A DNA stretch of 22,222 bases from JAJNBD01 sp964471475 (GTDB taxonomy: Bacteria > Pseudomonadota > Gammaproteobacteria > CAISUE01). Shown here piece by piece: positions 1 to 7,268 of this stretch. The stretch covers positions 1 to 22,222 of the forward strand of contig CAYYFQ010000031.1 in assembly GCA_964471475.1 (NCBI GenBank), written 5' to 3'. The position numbers and the translations under genes were made by a program. The number at the start of each line of letters is the position of its first letter. Position 1 is the stretch's first letter. The notes beneath the pieces are model-generated. The model saw nothing but the letters and a program-made list of their open reading frames with translations. It was not told where the DNA came from and searched no databases.

Positions 1-40
1 GTGGGTCACGCCCATGCGAAAGTAGGTCATTGCCAGGCAT
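1..40 (+). rRNA. rrf: 5S ribosomal RNA, 3' end (partial)
   Basis: The first 40 bases match the 3' third of a gammaproteobacterial 5S rRNA. The conserved CCCATGCGA segment is followed by AGTAGG and the closing strand TGCCAGGCAT, which pairs with the 5' end in a complete 5S. The 5' part lies outside the window, so this is the tail of an rRNA operon transcribed into the window. A strong hairpin with a T run follows 10 bases later. Confidence 0.95.
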
Positions 41-50
41 CTTTATCTCT

Positions 51-85
51 AAAAAACCCCCAACTTATCCTTGGGGGTTTTTTTT
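51..85. terminator. Bidirectional intrinsic terminator between 5S rRNA and aspS
   Basis: An A6-C5-AA arm (51-63) pairs perfectly with TT-G5-T6 (71-83) around a 7-base loop, and T continues to 85. Read on the plus strand it is a GC stem followed by a T run just after the 5S rRNA. Read on the minus strand it has the same form and begins about 10 bases after the aspS stop codon. It can therefore terminate both converging transcripts. Confidence 0.9.
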
Positions 86-92
86 GACTTTT

Positions 93-1391
93 TTAAGGAG
101 CTAGTCGATTAGGGCCTCGATACAAGTAGGTAGCTTCGCGTACATTTTTTAAGCCTAATAGCAACATGATCATGCGCGAGAGTCCAAAACCTAAGCCACC
201 ATGCGGGGGGCAGCCAAAGCGGAAGCAATTTAAATAATCTTGGATAGGTTCCGCAGCTATCCCTTTTTCAGCAGCTTGCTTTAATAAAACGTCATAACGA
301 TGTTCACGTTGTGCGCCTGTGGTGAGTTCTAGACCTTTCCAAAGTAAATCGAAGCTCTTCGTAATTTTATGGTTATCAGTATGGCGCATGTGATAAAAAG
401 GGCGTACGCTGCTAGGATAATCCGTAATAAATACAAATTCGTGCCCCGTTTTTTCTAGCATATAGTTTGATAATAATTTTTCGCCTTCTGAATCTAAATC
501 GGAATCGCGGTTAAGGGGGTGCCCTAATTTAGCCACGATATCGTGCGCTTCTTCCATCGATACTCGTGGAAAAGGAGTAGTTGGAATCACTACATCTACA
601 TTAAATAGATGTTTAATTTCTTCCCCCAACACTTCCTTCACACGTTTTAAAATATAAACCAGCCATTGCTCTTCAAAACTCATGATATCTTCATGAGAAT
701 TAATCCATGCTAATTCCATATCAACACTAGTAAATTCTGTGTCATGACGTGAAGTAAAAGAGGGATTGGCACGAAAGACTGGACCCACTTCAAAAACACG
801 GTCAAATCCCCCTGCAATCGCCATTTGTTTATAAAATTGAGGTGATTGAGCTAAATACGCAAAGCGATCAAAATATTCTAAGCGAAATAATTCTGCGCCT
901 GATTCGCTGGCCGCTCCCATCAGTTTTGGGGAATGAATTTCAATAAAATCGTGTTCGTGCCAAAATTCGCGCATAGCACGCTCAATTAAAGTCTGCACAC
1001 GAAAAATTAAAGTATTTTCAGGGCGACGCAAGTCTAAGAAACGCCAATCCATTCGTACTTCTGGGCCACTGGTATCATCAAGAGGTAACTGGGGTTCTGC
1101 AAGATTGGCCACGGTAATATCTTCAATTAATATTTCAATGCCTCCGAGCTTGACGGTGGGTGCTTTAACGACAGTGCCAGTGACTACCACTGAGGACTCA
1201 GGTGTTAAGCTGCCAATTAATTGTTGAAGAGATGACTCATCTTTTTCGCGTACAGTTTGAACTACACCTGTGTGATCACGCACAATTAAAAATTGGACTT
1301 TTTTCTGATCGCGTACTTTGCTAACAAAACCTTTAATGGTGACTTTTTGATCAATATATTGATCAAGATCTTTGATGAATATTCTTTGCAT
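93..1391 (-). CDS. aspS: Aspartyl-tRNA synthetase, archaeal/eukaryotic type (AspS2)
   Basis: A class II synthetase that charges tRNA with aspartate in the cytoplasm. It is 432 residues long, against about 590 for the usual bacterial AspRS, and lacks the bacterial insertion domain. An N-terminal OB-fold anticodon-binding domain (about 1-100) precedes the catalytic core: ESGAELF at 163-169, AQSPQFYKQM at 181-190, motif 2 (FRANPSFTSRH, then TEFTSVDME) at 206-226, and motif 3 (GLGFGLSRM) at 399-407. These match archaeal-type AspRS, which is often non-discriminating and can also make Asp-tRNA(Asn) for GatCAB. I cannot tell from the sequence which specificity applies. I chose the ATG at 1391 because the open frame upstream runs through repeat DNA and encodes repeat-derived peptide. 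A promoter (-35 TTGTGT, -10 TATTAT) fits this start. There is no clear Shine-Dalgarno sequence. It lies downstream of radA on the same strand, separated by a MITE-like insertion. Confidence 0.93.
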   Translation of the reverse strand: MQRIFIKDLDQYIDQKVTIKGFVSKVRDQKKVQFLIVRDHTGVVQTVREKDESSLQQLIGSLTPESSVVVTGTVVKAPTVKLGGIEILIEDITVANLAEPQLPLDDTSGPEVRMDWRFLDLRRPENTLIFRVQTLIERAMREFWHEHDFIEIHSPKLMGAASESGAELFRLEYFDRFAYLAQSPQFYKQMAIAGGFDRVFEVGPVFRANPSFTSRHDTEFTSVDMELAWINSHEDIMSFEEQWLVYILKRVKEVLGEEIKHLFNVDVVIPTTPFPRVSMEEAHDIVAKLGHPLNRDSDLDSEGEKLLSNYMLEKTGHEFVFITDYPSSVRPFYHMRHTDNHKITKSFDLLWKGLELTTGAQREHRYDVLLKQAAEKGIAAEPIQDYLNCFRFGCPPHGGLGFGLSRMIMLLLGLKNVREATYLYRGPNRLAP

Positions 1392-1421
1392 AACGAGTTG
1401 TAAAATTTTATGAGGATAAGA

Positions 1422-1450
1422 ATAATAGCCGATCGAGAAACTAAACACAA
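1422..1450 (-). promoter_or_regulatory. Predicted sigma70-type promoter of aspS
   Basis: On the minus strand, TTGTGT (1445-1450) lies exactly 17 bases before TATTAT (1422-1427). The predicted transcription start near 1415 gives a leader of about 24 bases to the ATG at 1391. The -35 matches consensus at only 3 of 6 positions. The MITE-like element begins about 12 bases further upstream, so the promoter core is outside the element. Confidence 0.42.
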
Positions 1451-1462
1451 TCGATTTTATGC

Positions 1463-1704
1463 CTGATGTATCCCTAAGTTTTTTTAAGTTTGTCATGCCT
1501 GCGTAGGCAGGCATCCAGGCAAGTAAGCATCCTGGGAAGTAAAAGTGAAGCGTACCTATATTTGATAAGCTAAGATTTTCGTCGCTTACATTACCTAAAA
1601 ACATGCTTAACTGGATGCCAGCCTTCGCTGGCATGACAACCGCTTAAGTTGACGCAGCAGTCTTCGCTGATATCACAACCGTTAGAAATTTTAGGGATAC
1701 ATTA
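1463..1704. repeat. MITE-like palindromic element with terminal inverted repeats
   Basis: A non-coding element of about 240 bp between radA and aspS. Perfect 12-bp terminal inverted repeats, ATGTATCCCTAA (1466-1477) and its complement (1691-1702), bound it. Inside, 27-bp arms at 1492-1518 and 1611-1637 are inverted copies of each other with 3 differences. Each arm is itself a hairpin with 8-bp stems (ATGCCTGC/GCAGGCAT and ATGCCAGC/GCTGGCAT), and the stem differences between arms are compensatory. A degenerate third unit (CTTCGCTG at 1662-1669) lies 39 bases after the matching part of the right arm. The 10-mer GATTTTATGC occurs at 1453-1462 and again at 1705-1714, as expected for a target-site duplication. 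No transposase is present, so movement would need one supplied in trans. Confidence 0.75.
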
Positions 1705-1705
1705 G
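1653..1705 (-). repeat. Inverted copy of the repeat at the right edge of the window
   Basis: These 53 bases are the exact reverse complement of 22170-22222. They form the right end of the MITE-like element, including its terminal repeat GGGATACAT and the CTTCGCTG unit. The match stops at 1705/22170 on the outer side and is cut by the window edge on the other, so the real match may be longer. Confidence 0.95.
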
Positions 1706-1708
1706 ATT

Positions 1709-3070
1709 TTATGCTTCTCGCAAAAATGCTAGCGCTTCGTGCAATTGACTAATAGAAATAATTTCTAAACCTGCAATAGCTGCTTTAGGTGCATTTGCTT
1801 TAGGAATCAATGCCCGTGTAAACCCATGTTTGACCGCATCACGCAAACGTTCTTGGCCACTTTGCACTGGCCGGATTTCACCTGCTAAGCCAATTTCACC
1901 GAAAATAATTAATTTTTCAGGTAAAGGGCGATTGCGTAAGCTTGAAATAATGGCTAACACAGTGGGTAGATCTGCACTGGTTTCAGCAATTTTCACACCT
2001 CCTACCACATTAACAAAGACATCTTGATTATAAGTGGCAACTCCGCCATGTCGATGTAAAATCGCAAGTAACATCCCTAAGCGGTTATTATCAAGGCCAA
2101 TCGATACACGTCGAGGATTACTTAAATGTGATTCATCCACTAAAGCTTGCACTTCAATCAGTAATGGTCTCGAGCCTTCCCAGCTTACCATCACTGCACT
2201 TCCTGCTACTTGATGTTGATAATGGCTTAAAAACATAGCAGAAGGGTTATTCACTTCTTTTAAGCCTCGATCTGTCATCGCGAACACCCCTAATTCATTT
2301 ACAGCGCCAAAACGATTTTTAGTGGCTCGCACTATGCGAAAACGATTGCTAGGATCTCCTTCAAAATACAATACCGTATCTACCATGTGTTCTAACACGC
2401 GCGGACCGGCAAGTGCTCCTTCCTTCGTTACGTGCCCCACCAAGAAAAAAGCGACGCCTTGCTGTTTGGCTAGCCTGACTAATGCAGCAGTGCTCTCACG
2501 TACTTGGCTCACACTTCCGGGAGCGGCTTGAAGTTCGCTGGTGAAAATGGTTTGAATTGAATCAATCACTACAATTTGTGGTTGATGAGTAGCAATATGT
2601 TCTGCGATTAATTCAATTTGTGTTTCAGCAATTAATTTTAATTGCGGAGCTGTTAAGTCTAATCGTTTCGCACGTAAAGCGACTTGTTGTAAAGATTCTT
2701 CACCGGTAATATAAAGACAGGTTTTATTTTGGCTTAAATTTGCCATTACCTGAAGCAGTAAAGTGGATTTGCCAATGCCTGGATCTCCCCCTAATAACAC
2801 TACAGAGCCTAGTACAAGCCCTCCTCCTAGCACTCGGTCAAACTCTTCATTTCCTGTCAAAAGCCGACAAGCTTCTTCCAAAGGCACCTCTGTTAAGGTT
2901 TGAGGAAGGGTCATTTGCACGCCAGCGTAACCTTTAAGCGCAGTGGGTTTACGAGTCGTTTGCGTTTCAATAAAACTATTCCATGCTCCGCAATCGGAGC
3001 ATTGCCCTCCCCATTTAGGGCTTGTGGCCCCACAACTTTGACACGTATAATGGATTTTTACTTTGCTCAT
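1709..3070 (-). CDS. radA: DNA repair protein RadA/Sms
   Basis: A RecA-family ATPase that promotes branch migration and processing of recombination intermediates. All expected parts are present in 453 residues, close to the E. coli length of 460. These are an N-terminal C4 zinc finger (C10, C13, C24, C27), Walker A GGDPGIGKS at 94-102, Walker B IVVID at 166-170, the RadA-specific KNRFG motif at 251-255, and a C-terminal Lon-protease-like domain without an obvious catalytic serine-lysine dyad. The frame ends with GCA-TAA, and the stop lies inside the right copy of the 10-bp direct repeat flanking the MITE-like element, so the insertion left the C-terminus intact. It is divergent from bcp with 66 bases between start codons. 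No clear Shine-Dalgarno sequence precedes the ATG. Confidence 0.96.
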   Translation of the reverse strand: MSKVKIHYTCQSCGATSPKWGGQCSDCGAWNSFIETQTTRKPTALKGYAGVQMTLPQTLTEVPLEEACRLLTGNEEFDRVLGGGLVLGSVVLLGGDPGIGKSTLLLQVMANLSQNKTCLYITGEESLQQVALRAKRLDLTAPQLKLIAETQIELIAEHIATHQPQIVVIDSIQTIFTSELQAAPGSVSQVRESTAALVRLAKQQGVAFFLVGHVTKEGALAGPRVLEHMVDTVLYFEGDPSNRFRIVRATKNRFGAVNELGVFAMTDRGLKEVNNPSAMFLSHYQHQVAGSAVMVSWEGSRPLLIEVQALVDESHLSNPRRVSIGLDNNRLGMLLAILHRHGGVATYNQDVFVNVVGGVKIAETSADLPTVLAIISSLRNRPLPEKLIIFGEIGLAGEIRPVQSGQERLRDAVKHGFTRALIPKANAPKAAIAGLEIISISQLHEALAFLREA

Positions 3071-3077
3071 AAAATAT

Positions 3078-3106
3078 TTGTTGAAAGAAAAATGAATTAT
3101 TATAGA
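3078..3106 (+). promoter_or_regulatory. Possible promoter of the bcp-lnt operon
   Basis: In the 66-bp divergent spacer between radA and bcp, TTGTTG (3078-3083) precedes TATAGA (3101-3106) by 17 bases. This would give a short leader carrying the AAGGAG ribosome-binding site at 3125-3130. Neither hexamer is perfect and the spacer is AT-rich, so this is only a candidate. Confidence 0.33.
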
Positions 3107-3136
3107 CTCTCAACAGAATAAAACAAGGAGAAAATC

Positions 3137-3607
3137 ATGATGGACGAATTAACAGTAGGTTCCAAAGCTCCTGATTTTATTTTACCATCGACCTCTGGAG
3201 CTTCTATTAAGCTTTCTTCTTTTCGTGGGCAACCAGTGGTGTTATATTTTTACCCTAAAGATTGCACGTCAGGTTGCACACTTGAAGCGCAAGATTTTCG
3301 AGATTATCTTTCCAAATTTACTAAATTACACACTGAAGTCTTAGGTGTTTCTCGCGATTCGCTCAAGTCACATGTAAAATTTATTGACAAAGAAGAACTA
3401 AATTTTCAACTGCTTTCTGATGAAACGGAAAAAGTTTGTCAGCTTTACCATGTGATGAAGGATAAAATAATGTATGGCAAAAAAGTACGAGGGATTGAAC
3501 GAAGTACTTTTTTGATTGATGCTAAGGGCATCATCCGGCAAATTTGGCGCAAAGTGAAAGTAGAAGGGCATGTACTTGAAGTATTAAAAGCGATCCAATC
3601 TTTATGA
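3137..3607 (+). CDS. bcp: Thioredoxin-dependent peroxiredoxin, Bcp/PrxQ family
   Basis: A cytoplasmic thiol peroxidase of 156 residues that reduces hydrogen peroxide and organic hydroperoxides. The peroxidatic cysteine is C47 in the TSGCT motif. In many Bcp proteins the resolving cysteine lies five residues later, but here that position is Q52. Other cysteines are C43, just before the active site, and C101 in a helix after SDETEKV. The protein therefore either uses a non-standard resolving cysteine or works as a 1-Cys enzyme. The start is supported by AAGGAG six bases upstream; a second ATG follows immediately and could also be used. The stop overlaps the start of lnt by four bases (ATGA), so the two are translationally coupled. 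Confidence 0.93.
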   Translation: MMDELTVGSKAPDFILPSTSGASIKLSSFRGQPVVLYFYPKDCTSGCTLEAQDFRDYLSKFTKLHTEVLGVSRDSLKSHVKFIDKEELNFQLLSDETEKVCQLYHVMKDKIMYGKKVRGIERSTFLIDAKGIIRQIWRKVKVEGHVLEVLKAIQSL

Positions 3608-5106
3608 AAAGTTATTATCCGTTAATTCTGCTGGGCGCTTTGTTCTCAGGAATGGTATTAGTATTAGGTTTTGCGCCATTCGACCAGCATTGGACGCTTC
3701 TTCTTTCACCTCTCTTATTATTTGTTTTTCTTCAAAAACAAACACCTACGCGTGCTATGTGGGTGGGATTTACTTTTGGGCTTGGGTTTTTTGGCGCAGG
3801 AGTTTCATGGGTATTTATCTCGATTTATGTTTTTGGAGATACCCCCATTTGGTTAGCATTTATTATCACGACTTTATTCATTTGTGCTTTAGCCTCTATG
3901 TTTGCCATTTTAGGCTATGCATTGCAAAAGCTTTACCCAAAAAACACGCTGGGTAAATTACTTATTGTCTATCCGGCATTGTGGGCGTTATTGGAAGCGT
4001 TCCGCTCTTGGTTATTCACGGGTTTCCCTTGGTTGCTGTTGGGTCATTCTTTAGCGGGTAGCCAATTTGGCGGATGGATTCCGATTTTTGGTGTATATGG
4101 CACAAGTTATTTAGCCGTGATGACGGCTGGGCTATTTTTAATCGCTGGGACCCCTTTTTGGAATGCGAAACATTCTTATCACTGGGTAACTTCGAATGTT
4201 GCTGTCTTAGGGGTAATGGTCTTGTTATTGGGAGCGAGCCTATTAATGTTTATTCATTGGACGCAACCCACTGGCAAAACATTAACAGTAAGTTTAATGC
4301 AAGGCAATATCAAACAAAGTTTACGATGGGATCCACAAGAAGTTGATCATATTTTAAAAACTTACACTGGTATGACCTTGAATCATTTAGATAGCCAGCT
4401 TTTAGTATGGCCCGAAGCTGCTATTCCTTTGGTCCCCGAGGAAGCGCAGCCGCTTTTAGAACCACTTAATAAATTATTATTAGCGCATCATAGTGCCTTA
4501 TTAACAGGTATCCCGATTCGGCAGGGCATCAATTATTACAACTCAGTTATCGCTCTTGGAAATGCAAGCGGGGTGTATGAAAAACGCCATCTCGTCCCTT
4601 TTGGAGAGTATGTTCCTTTTGAAAAATGGTTGCGAGGACTCATTGGTTTTTTTAATTTACCTATGTCAAATTTTGTTGCTCCAGGTGCTCCAGAAAGTTT
4701 ATTAGTGGCGCAAGGCATTCCCGTGGCAATGTTTATTTGTTATGAGGTAGCGTACGATGAGATTGTGAGATCAGATTTACCACAGGCGCAATTATTGGGA
4801 ACGGTGTCTGATGATGCTTGGTTTGGACATTCCTTAGCTCCTTGGCAACACTTGCAAATCACACAGTTTCAAGCGCTGGCAACCGGGCGTCAAGCGTTGG
4901 TGGTAGGTAATACTGGTTTGACGGGAATCGTTGATGAACAAGGCAATCTGCAAAGTTTTATTCCTGGCTACCAGCAACTGGTGCTCACTGGTAAAGTGCA
5001 AGCGTTTACCGGCTCAACTCCATGGGTTTTGCTGGGAGATTGGCCATGGCTTAGTTTGATGTTTGTAGGCTTACTATATGTGTATTGGAAGCATCGTCGA
5101 GCTTGA
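3604..5106 (+). CDS. lnt: Apolipoprotein N-acyltransferase
   Basis: An inner-membrane enzyme of 500 residues that adds the third acyl chain to the N-terminal cysteine of lipoproteins, completing their maturation. The N-terminal part (about 1-220) is strongly hydrophobic with several membrane segments. It is followed by a periplasmic nitrilase-fold domain with the Glu-Lys-Cys triad: E271 in VWPEAAIP, K327 in YEKRHLVPFGEY, and C379 in MFICYEVAYDE. E335 in FGEYVP is also a conserved family residue. A last hydrophobic segment lies near the C-terminus (about 472-492). The length is usual for the family. The start overlaps the bcp stop by four bases. It is separate from the lgt and lsp steps, which are not in this window. 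The LpoA homologue that follows on the opposite strand is one of its likely substrates. Confidence 0.96.
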   Translation: MKSYYPLILLGALFSGMVLVLGFAPFDQHWTLLLSPLLLFVFLQKQTPTRAMWVGFTFGLGFFGAGVSWVFISIYVFGDTPIWLAFIITTLFICALASMFAILGYALQKLYPKNTLGKLLIVYPALWALLEAFRSWLFTGFPWLLLGHSLAGSQFGGWIPIFGVYGTSYLAVMTAGLFLIAGTPFWNAKHSYHWVTSNVAVLGVMVLLLGASLLMFIHWTQPTGKTLTVSLMQGNIKQSLRWDPQEVDHILKTYTGMTLNHLDSQLLVWPEAAIPLVPEEAQPLLEPLNKLLLAHHSALLTGIPIRQGINYYNSVIALGNASGVYEKRHLVPFGEYVPFEKWLRGLIGFFNLPMSNFVAPGAPESLLVAQGIPVAMFICYEVAYDEIVRSDLPQAQLLGTVSDDAWFGHSLAPWQHLQITQFQALATGRQALVVGNTGLTGIVDEQGNLQSFIPGYQQLVLTGKVQAFTGSTPWVLLGDWPWLSLMFVGLLYVYWKHRRA

Positions 5107-5162
5107 CACTTTTGAAAGACCTTCCTCAATATAAAGAGTGTCGCTAAGACTTTAAACAGGCT

Positions 5163-6350
5163 CTAAGCCGATTGAGTGCTATTCGCACTCATCATCTGTG
5201 CGCCGCTTGGGTTTTGTTGATCTACCACGAGCTGTCCATTTTGTGCAGTAACCCATGTCAATTTACGTTGAATGATACCATTTGGATCAATAGTTAAATA
5301 GCCTGATTGTCCATCAATGCTTATTCCATAAAATCCACTGTTAAACAGTGCATAATTTGCAAGCGCATAAGCATCTAACCCAAAGGCATATAAATTACTT
5401 TCACGCCAAGTGGCATTGGGATAAGCTTTTTGAAATGCTAAACGTGCTGGGTTTTGCGGGTATAAATCCCAAGGGCTGACTGCAAAATGGATACCCTCTA
5501 ACATAGTTTGATTCGCTCCATCATAGCTTATGGGCAAGGCATAGATGGGTAAATTTTTTCCATATTGTTTAAGGATAGGAATGATTTTAGCTGTATCGGA
5601 GGAAGACGCCACTACAAATACGCCTGTTTGATTTTGAATATCACTGGCATTGCGATCAAACAATTCTTTCAAATAACCACTGATATTGTCTTTAGAATGA
5701 TAAGCAAGCGAATCAAGAATTTGATTGTCTGCACCAAGCCATGTTTCGCCAAAGCTTGTTGCAATGGCTTGTCCCCAAGCCCCTGCCGGGGCAATCACAA
5801 GCGCTTTGTGTAAGCCATCCCCTTGCATTTTTTTAGCTGTTTGGGTGGCGTCTGCCTGTGGGCTTAAGCTAAATTGATAAAGATTGAGCGGTGCGATATT
5901 TGAAACATCTACTTGATTTAGTGCGAGTGTGGCGACAGGTAAATTAGTGCGTTGTAGCAAAGCATTCACATCAGGCTTAGTTAAGGGACCCACAATTAAG
6001 TCTGCATGCGCTTCCAATGCGCGTTCATAATTACTGTTGGGGGTGGCGTCTGTGGAGGTATCGATCGTGACAGCTTTAAGCGCAGTCGTTTTTCCACTTT
6101 CTTGATAAGCTTTCATAAAAGCAGTTTGAATCATTTGACCTTCTTTGCCAAAGTCTCCGGAAGAGGGAAGTAATAAGACCACAGTTTTCATGGAAGTGTT
6201 TGATTGAGTCACAGCAGGTGGATACACGAGATTATCCACAGGAGCTGCGGTATCATTCGCGCAACCAGCAAGTAGTGTGCTTCCCAAGACCAATATCACA
6301 TGACGCAAGTATGCTAAGATGTGCGAATAACGGCTTTCTTGTAGATACAT
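5163..6350 (-). CDS. lpoA: Penicillin-binding protein activator LpoA-like lipoprotein (LppC family), short form
   Basis: An outer-membrane lipoprotein thought to stimulate the peptidoglycan synthase PBP1A from the periplasm. The signal peptide ends in the lipobox LLAGC with the lipidated cysteine at C30. The rest resembles the periplasmic-binding-protein-like C-terminal domain of LpoA: VVLLLPSSGDFGKEG at about 57-71, ADLIVGPLTKPDV in the first lobe, and the family ending SGYLTIDPNG...RKLTW. At 395 residues it lacks the N-terminal TPR-like domain of the roughly 680-residue E. coli protein. The divergent arrangement with rsmI, 33 bases apart, is the classic yraM-yraL pairing and supports the assignment. 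Some short LppC proteins have not been tested as PBP1A activators, so the exact role is inferred. Confidence 0.88.
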   Translation of the reverse strand: MYLQESRYSHILAYLRHVILVLGSTLLAGCANDTAAPVDNLVYPPAVTQSNTSMKTVVLLLPSSGDFGKEGQMIQTAFMKAYQESGKTTALKAVTIDTSTDATPNSNYERALEAHADLIVGPLTKPDVNALLQRTNLPVATLALNQVDVSNIAPLNLYQFSLSPQADATQTAKKMQGDGLHKALVIAPAGAWGQAIATSFGETWLGADNQILDSLAYHSKDNISGYLKELFDRNASDIQNQTGVFVVASSSDTAKIIPILKQYGKNLPIYALPISYDGANQTMLEGIHFAVSPWDLYPQNPARLAFQKAYPNATWRESNLYAFGLDAYALANYALFNSGFYGISIDGQSGYLTIDPNGIIQRKLTWVTAQNGQLVVDQQNPSGAQMMSANSTQSA

Positions 6351-6383
6351 AATGTTAACCTAAAGAGAAAAATTTTATTATAC

Positions 6384-7268
6384 ATGACGCATATACAAAC
6401 CGGTCAAGGTATTTTTTACATTGTTTCAACTCCCATTGGGAATTTGCAGGATATTACCTTACGTGCACTTGATATTTTAAAGTCCGTAGATTTTATTGCA
6501 GCAGAAGATACGAGGCATAGTGCTAGTTTGTTGCGTCATTTTGGGATTGTCACGCCTCTTCGTTCTTTGCATGAGCATAATGAAAAACAACGTTTAGCGT
6601 GGATCGAAGAAAGTTTAAGCGCAGGTAAAAATATTGCGTTGATTAGTGATGCAGGGACACCTTTAATTTCTGATCCAGGAAATACGATTGTAAAAAGTTT
6701 GGTAGCTAAAGGTTTTCGCGTGTCGCCTATTCCAGGAGTGTCGGCCGTCATTGCAGCATTGTCGGCAGCAGGGCTTCCTACTGATAAATTTGTTTTTGAA
6801 GGATTTTTATCCTCTAAGTCGGTCGCCAGAAAAGCCGCACTCGCGTTACGAAAAAATGAGAGTGCCACATTGATTTACTATGAGGCTCCTCATCGATTGT
6901 TAGCGTGTTTGGAAGATATGATGGAAATTTTTGGAAAAGAGCGTCAAGTGGTGGTGGCACGTGAACTGACTAAAACTTTTGAAGAATTTTTGTGTGATGC
7001 ATTAGAAAAATTAGTCGCTTTTTTGAGGATCCACCCTGAAAAAGTACGCGGTGAATGTGTAATTTTGATCAAAGGTGCTGAAAAACAAAGCGCAGACTTA
7101 TTAGAAGTTGAAAGAGTGCTTGGTATCTTATTACAATCCGTCTCTGTTAAAGAAGCAGCCCACTTAGCGGCTGAAATTTTTTCGATGAGAAAAAATGAAT
7201 TATATGATATAGCGCTTAAGCTTACTAGTATCTTTAAGCAAACTATAAAGGAAAGGACCTACTTATGA
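6384..7268 (+). CDS. rsmI: 16S rRNA (cytidine-1402 2'-O)-methyltransferase RsmI
   Basis: A SAM-dependent tetrapyrrole-methylase-fold enzyme that 2'-O-methylates C1402 in the decoding centre of 16S rRNA. It has 294 residues, close to the family norm. Recognisable motifs are STPIGN (15-20), EDTRHSASLLRHFGI (41-55), SDAGTPLISDPG (88-99), PIPGVSA (116-122) and AALSAAGL (124-131) followed by FEGFL. There is no strong Shine-Dalgarno sequence; an AT-rich TTTATTATAC lies directly before the ATG, so a short or absent leader is possible. The gene overlaps the next one by four bases (ATGA) and starts an operon devoted largely to translation-apparatus modification. Confidence 0.96.
   Translation: MTHIQTGQGIFYIVSTPIGNLQDITLRALDILKSVDFIAAEDTRHSASLLRHFGIVTPLRSLHEHNEKQRLAWIEESLSAGKNIALISDAGTPLISDPGNTIVKSLVAKGFRVSPIPGVSAVIAALSAAGLPTDKFVFEGFLSSKSVARKAALALRKNESATLIYYEAPHRLLACLEDMMEIFGKERQVVVARELTKTFEEFLCDALEKLVAFLRIHPEKVRGECVILIKGAEKQSADLLEVERVLGILLQSVSVKEAAHLAAEIFSMRKNELYDIALKLTSIFKQTIKERTYL

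Noticed and set aside
1392..1634. N-terminal extension of aspS (513-residue version)
   Set aside because: The extension is translated repeat DNA; the synthetase family N-terminus fits the ATG at 1391, and a promoter lies within the supposed extension.
5105..5142. Hairpin GACACT...AGTGTC overlapping the lnt stop as a terminator
   Set aside because: The stem is six base pairs with a long loop and no T run on either strand.
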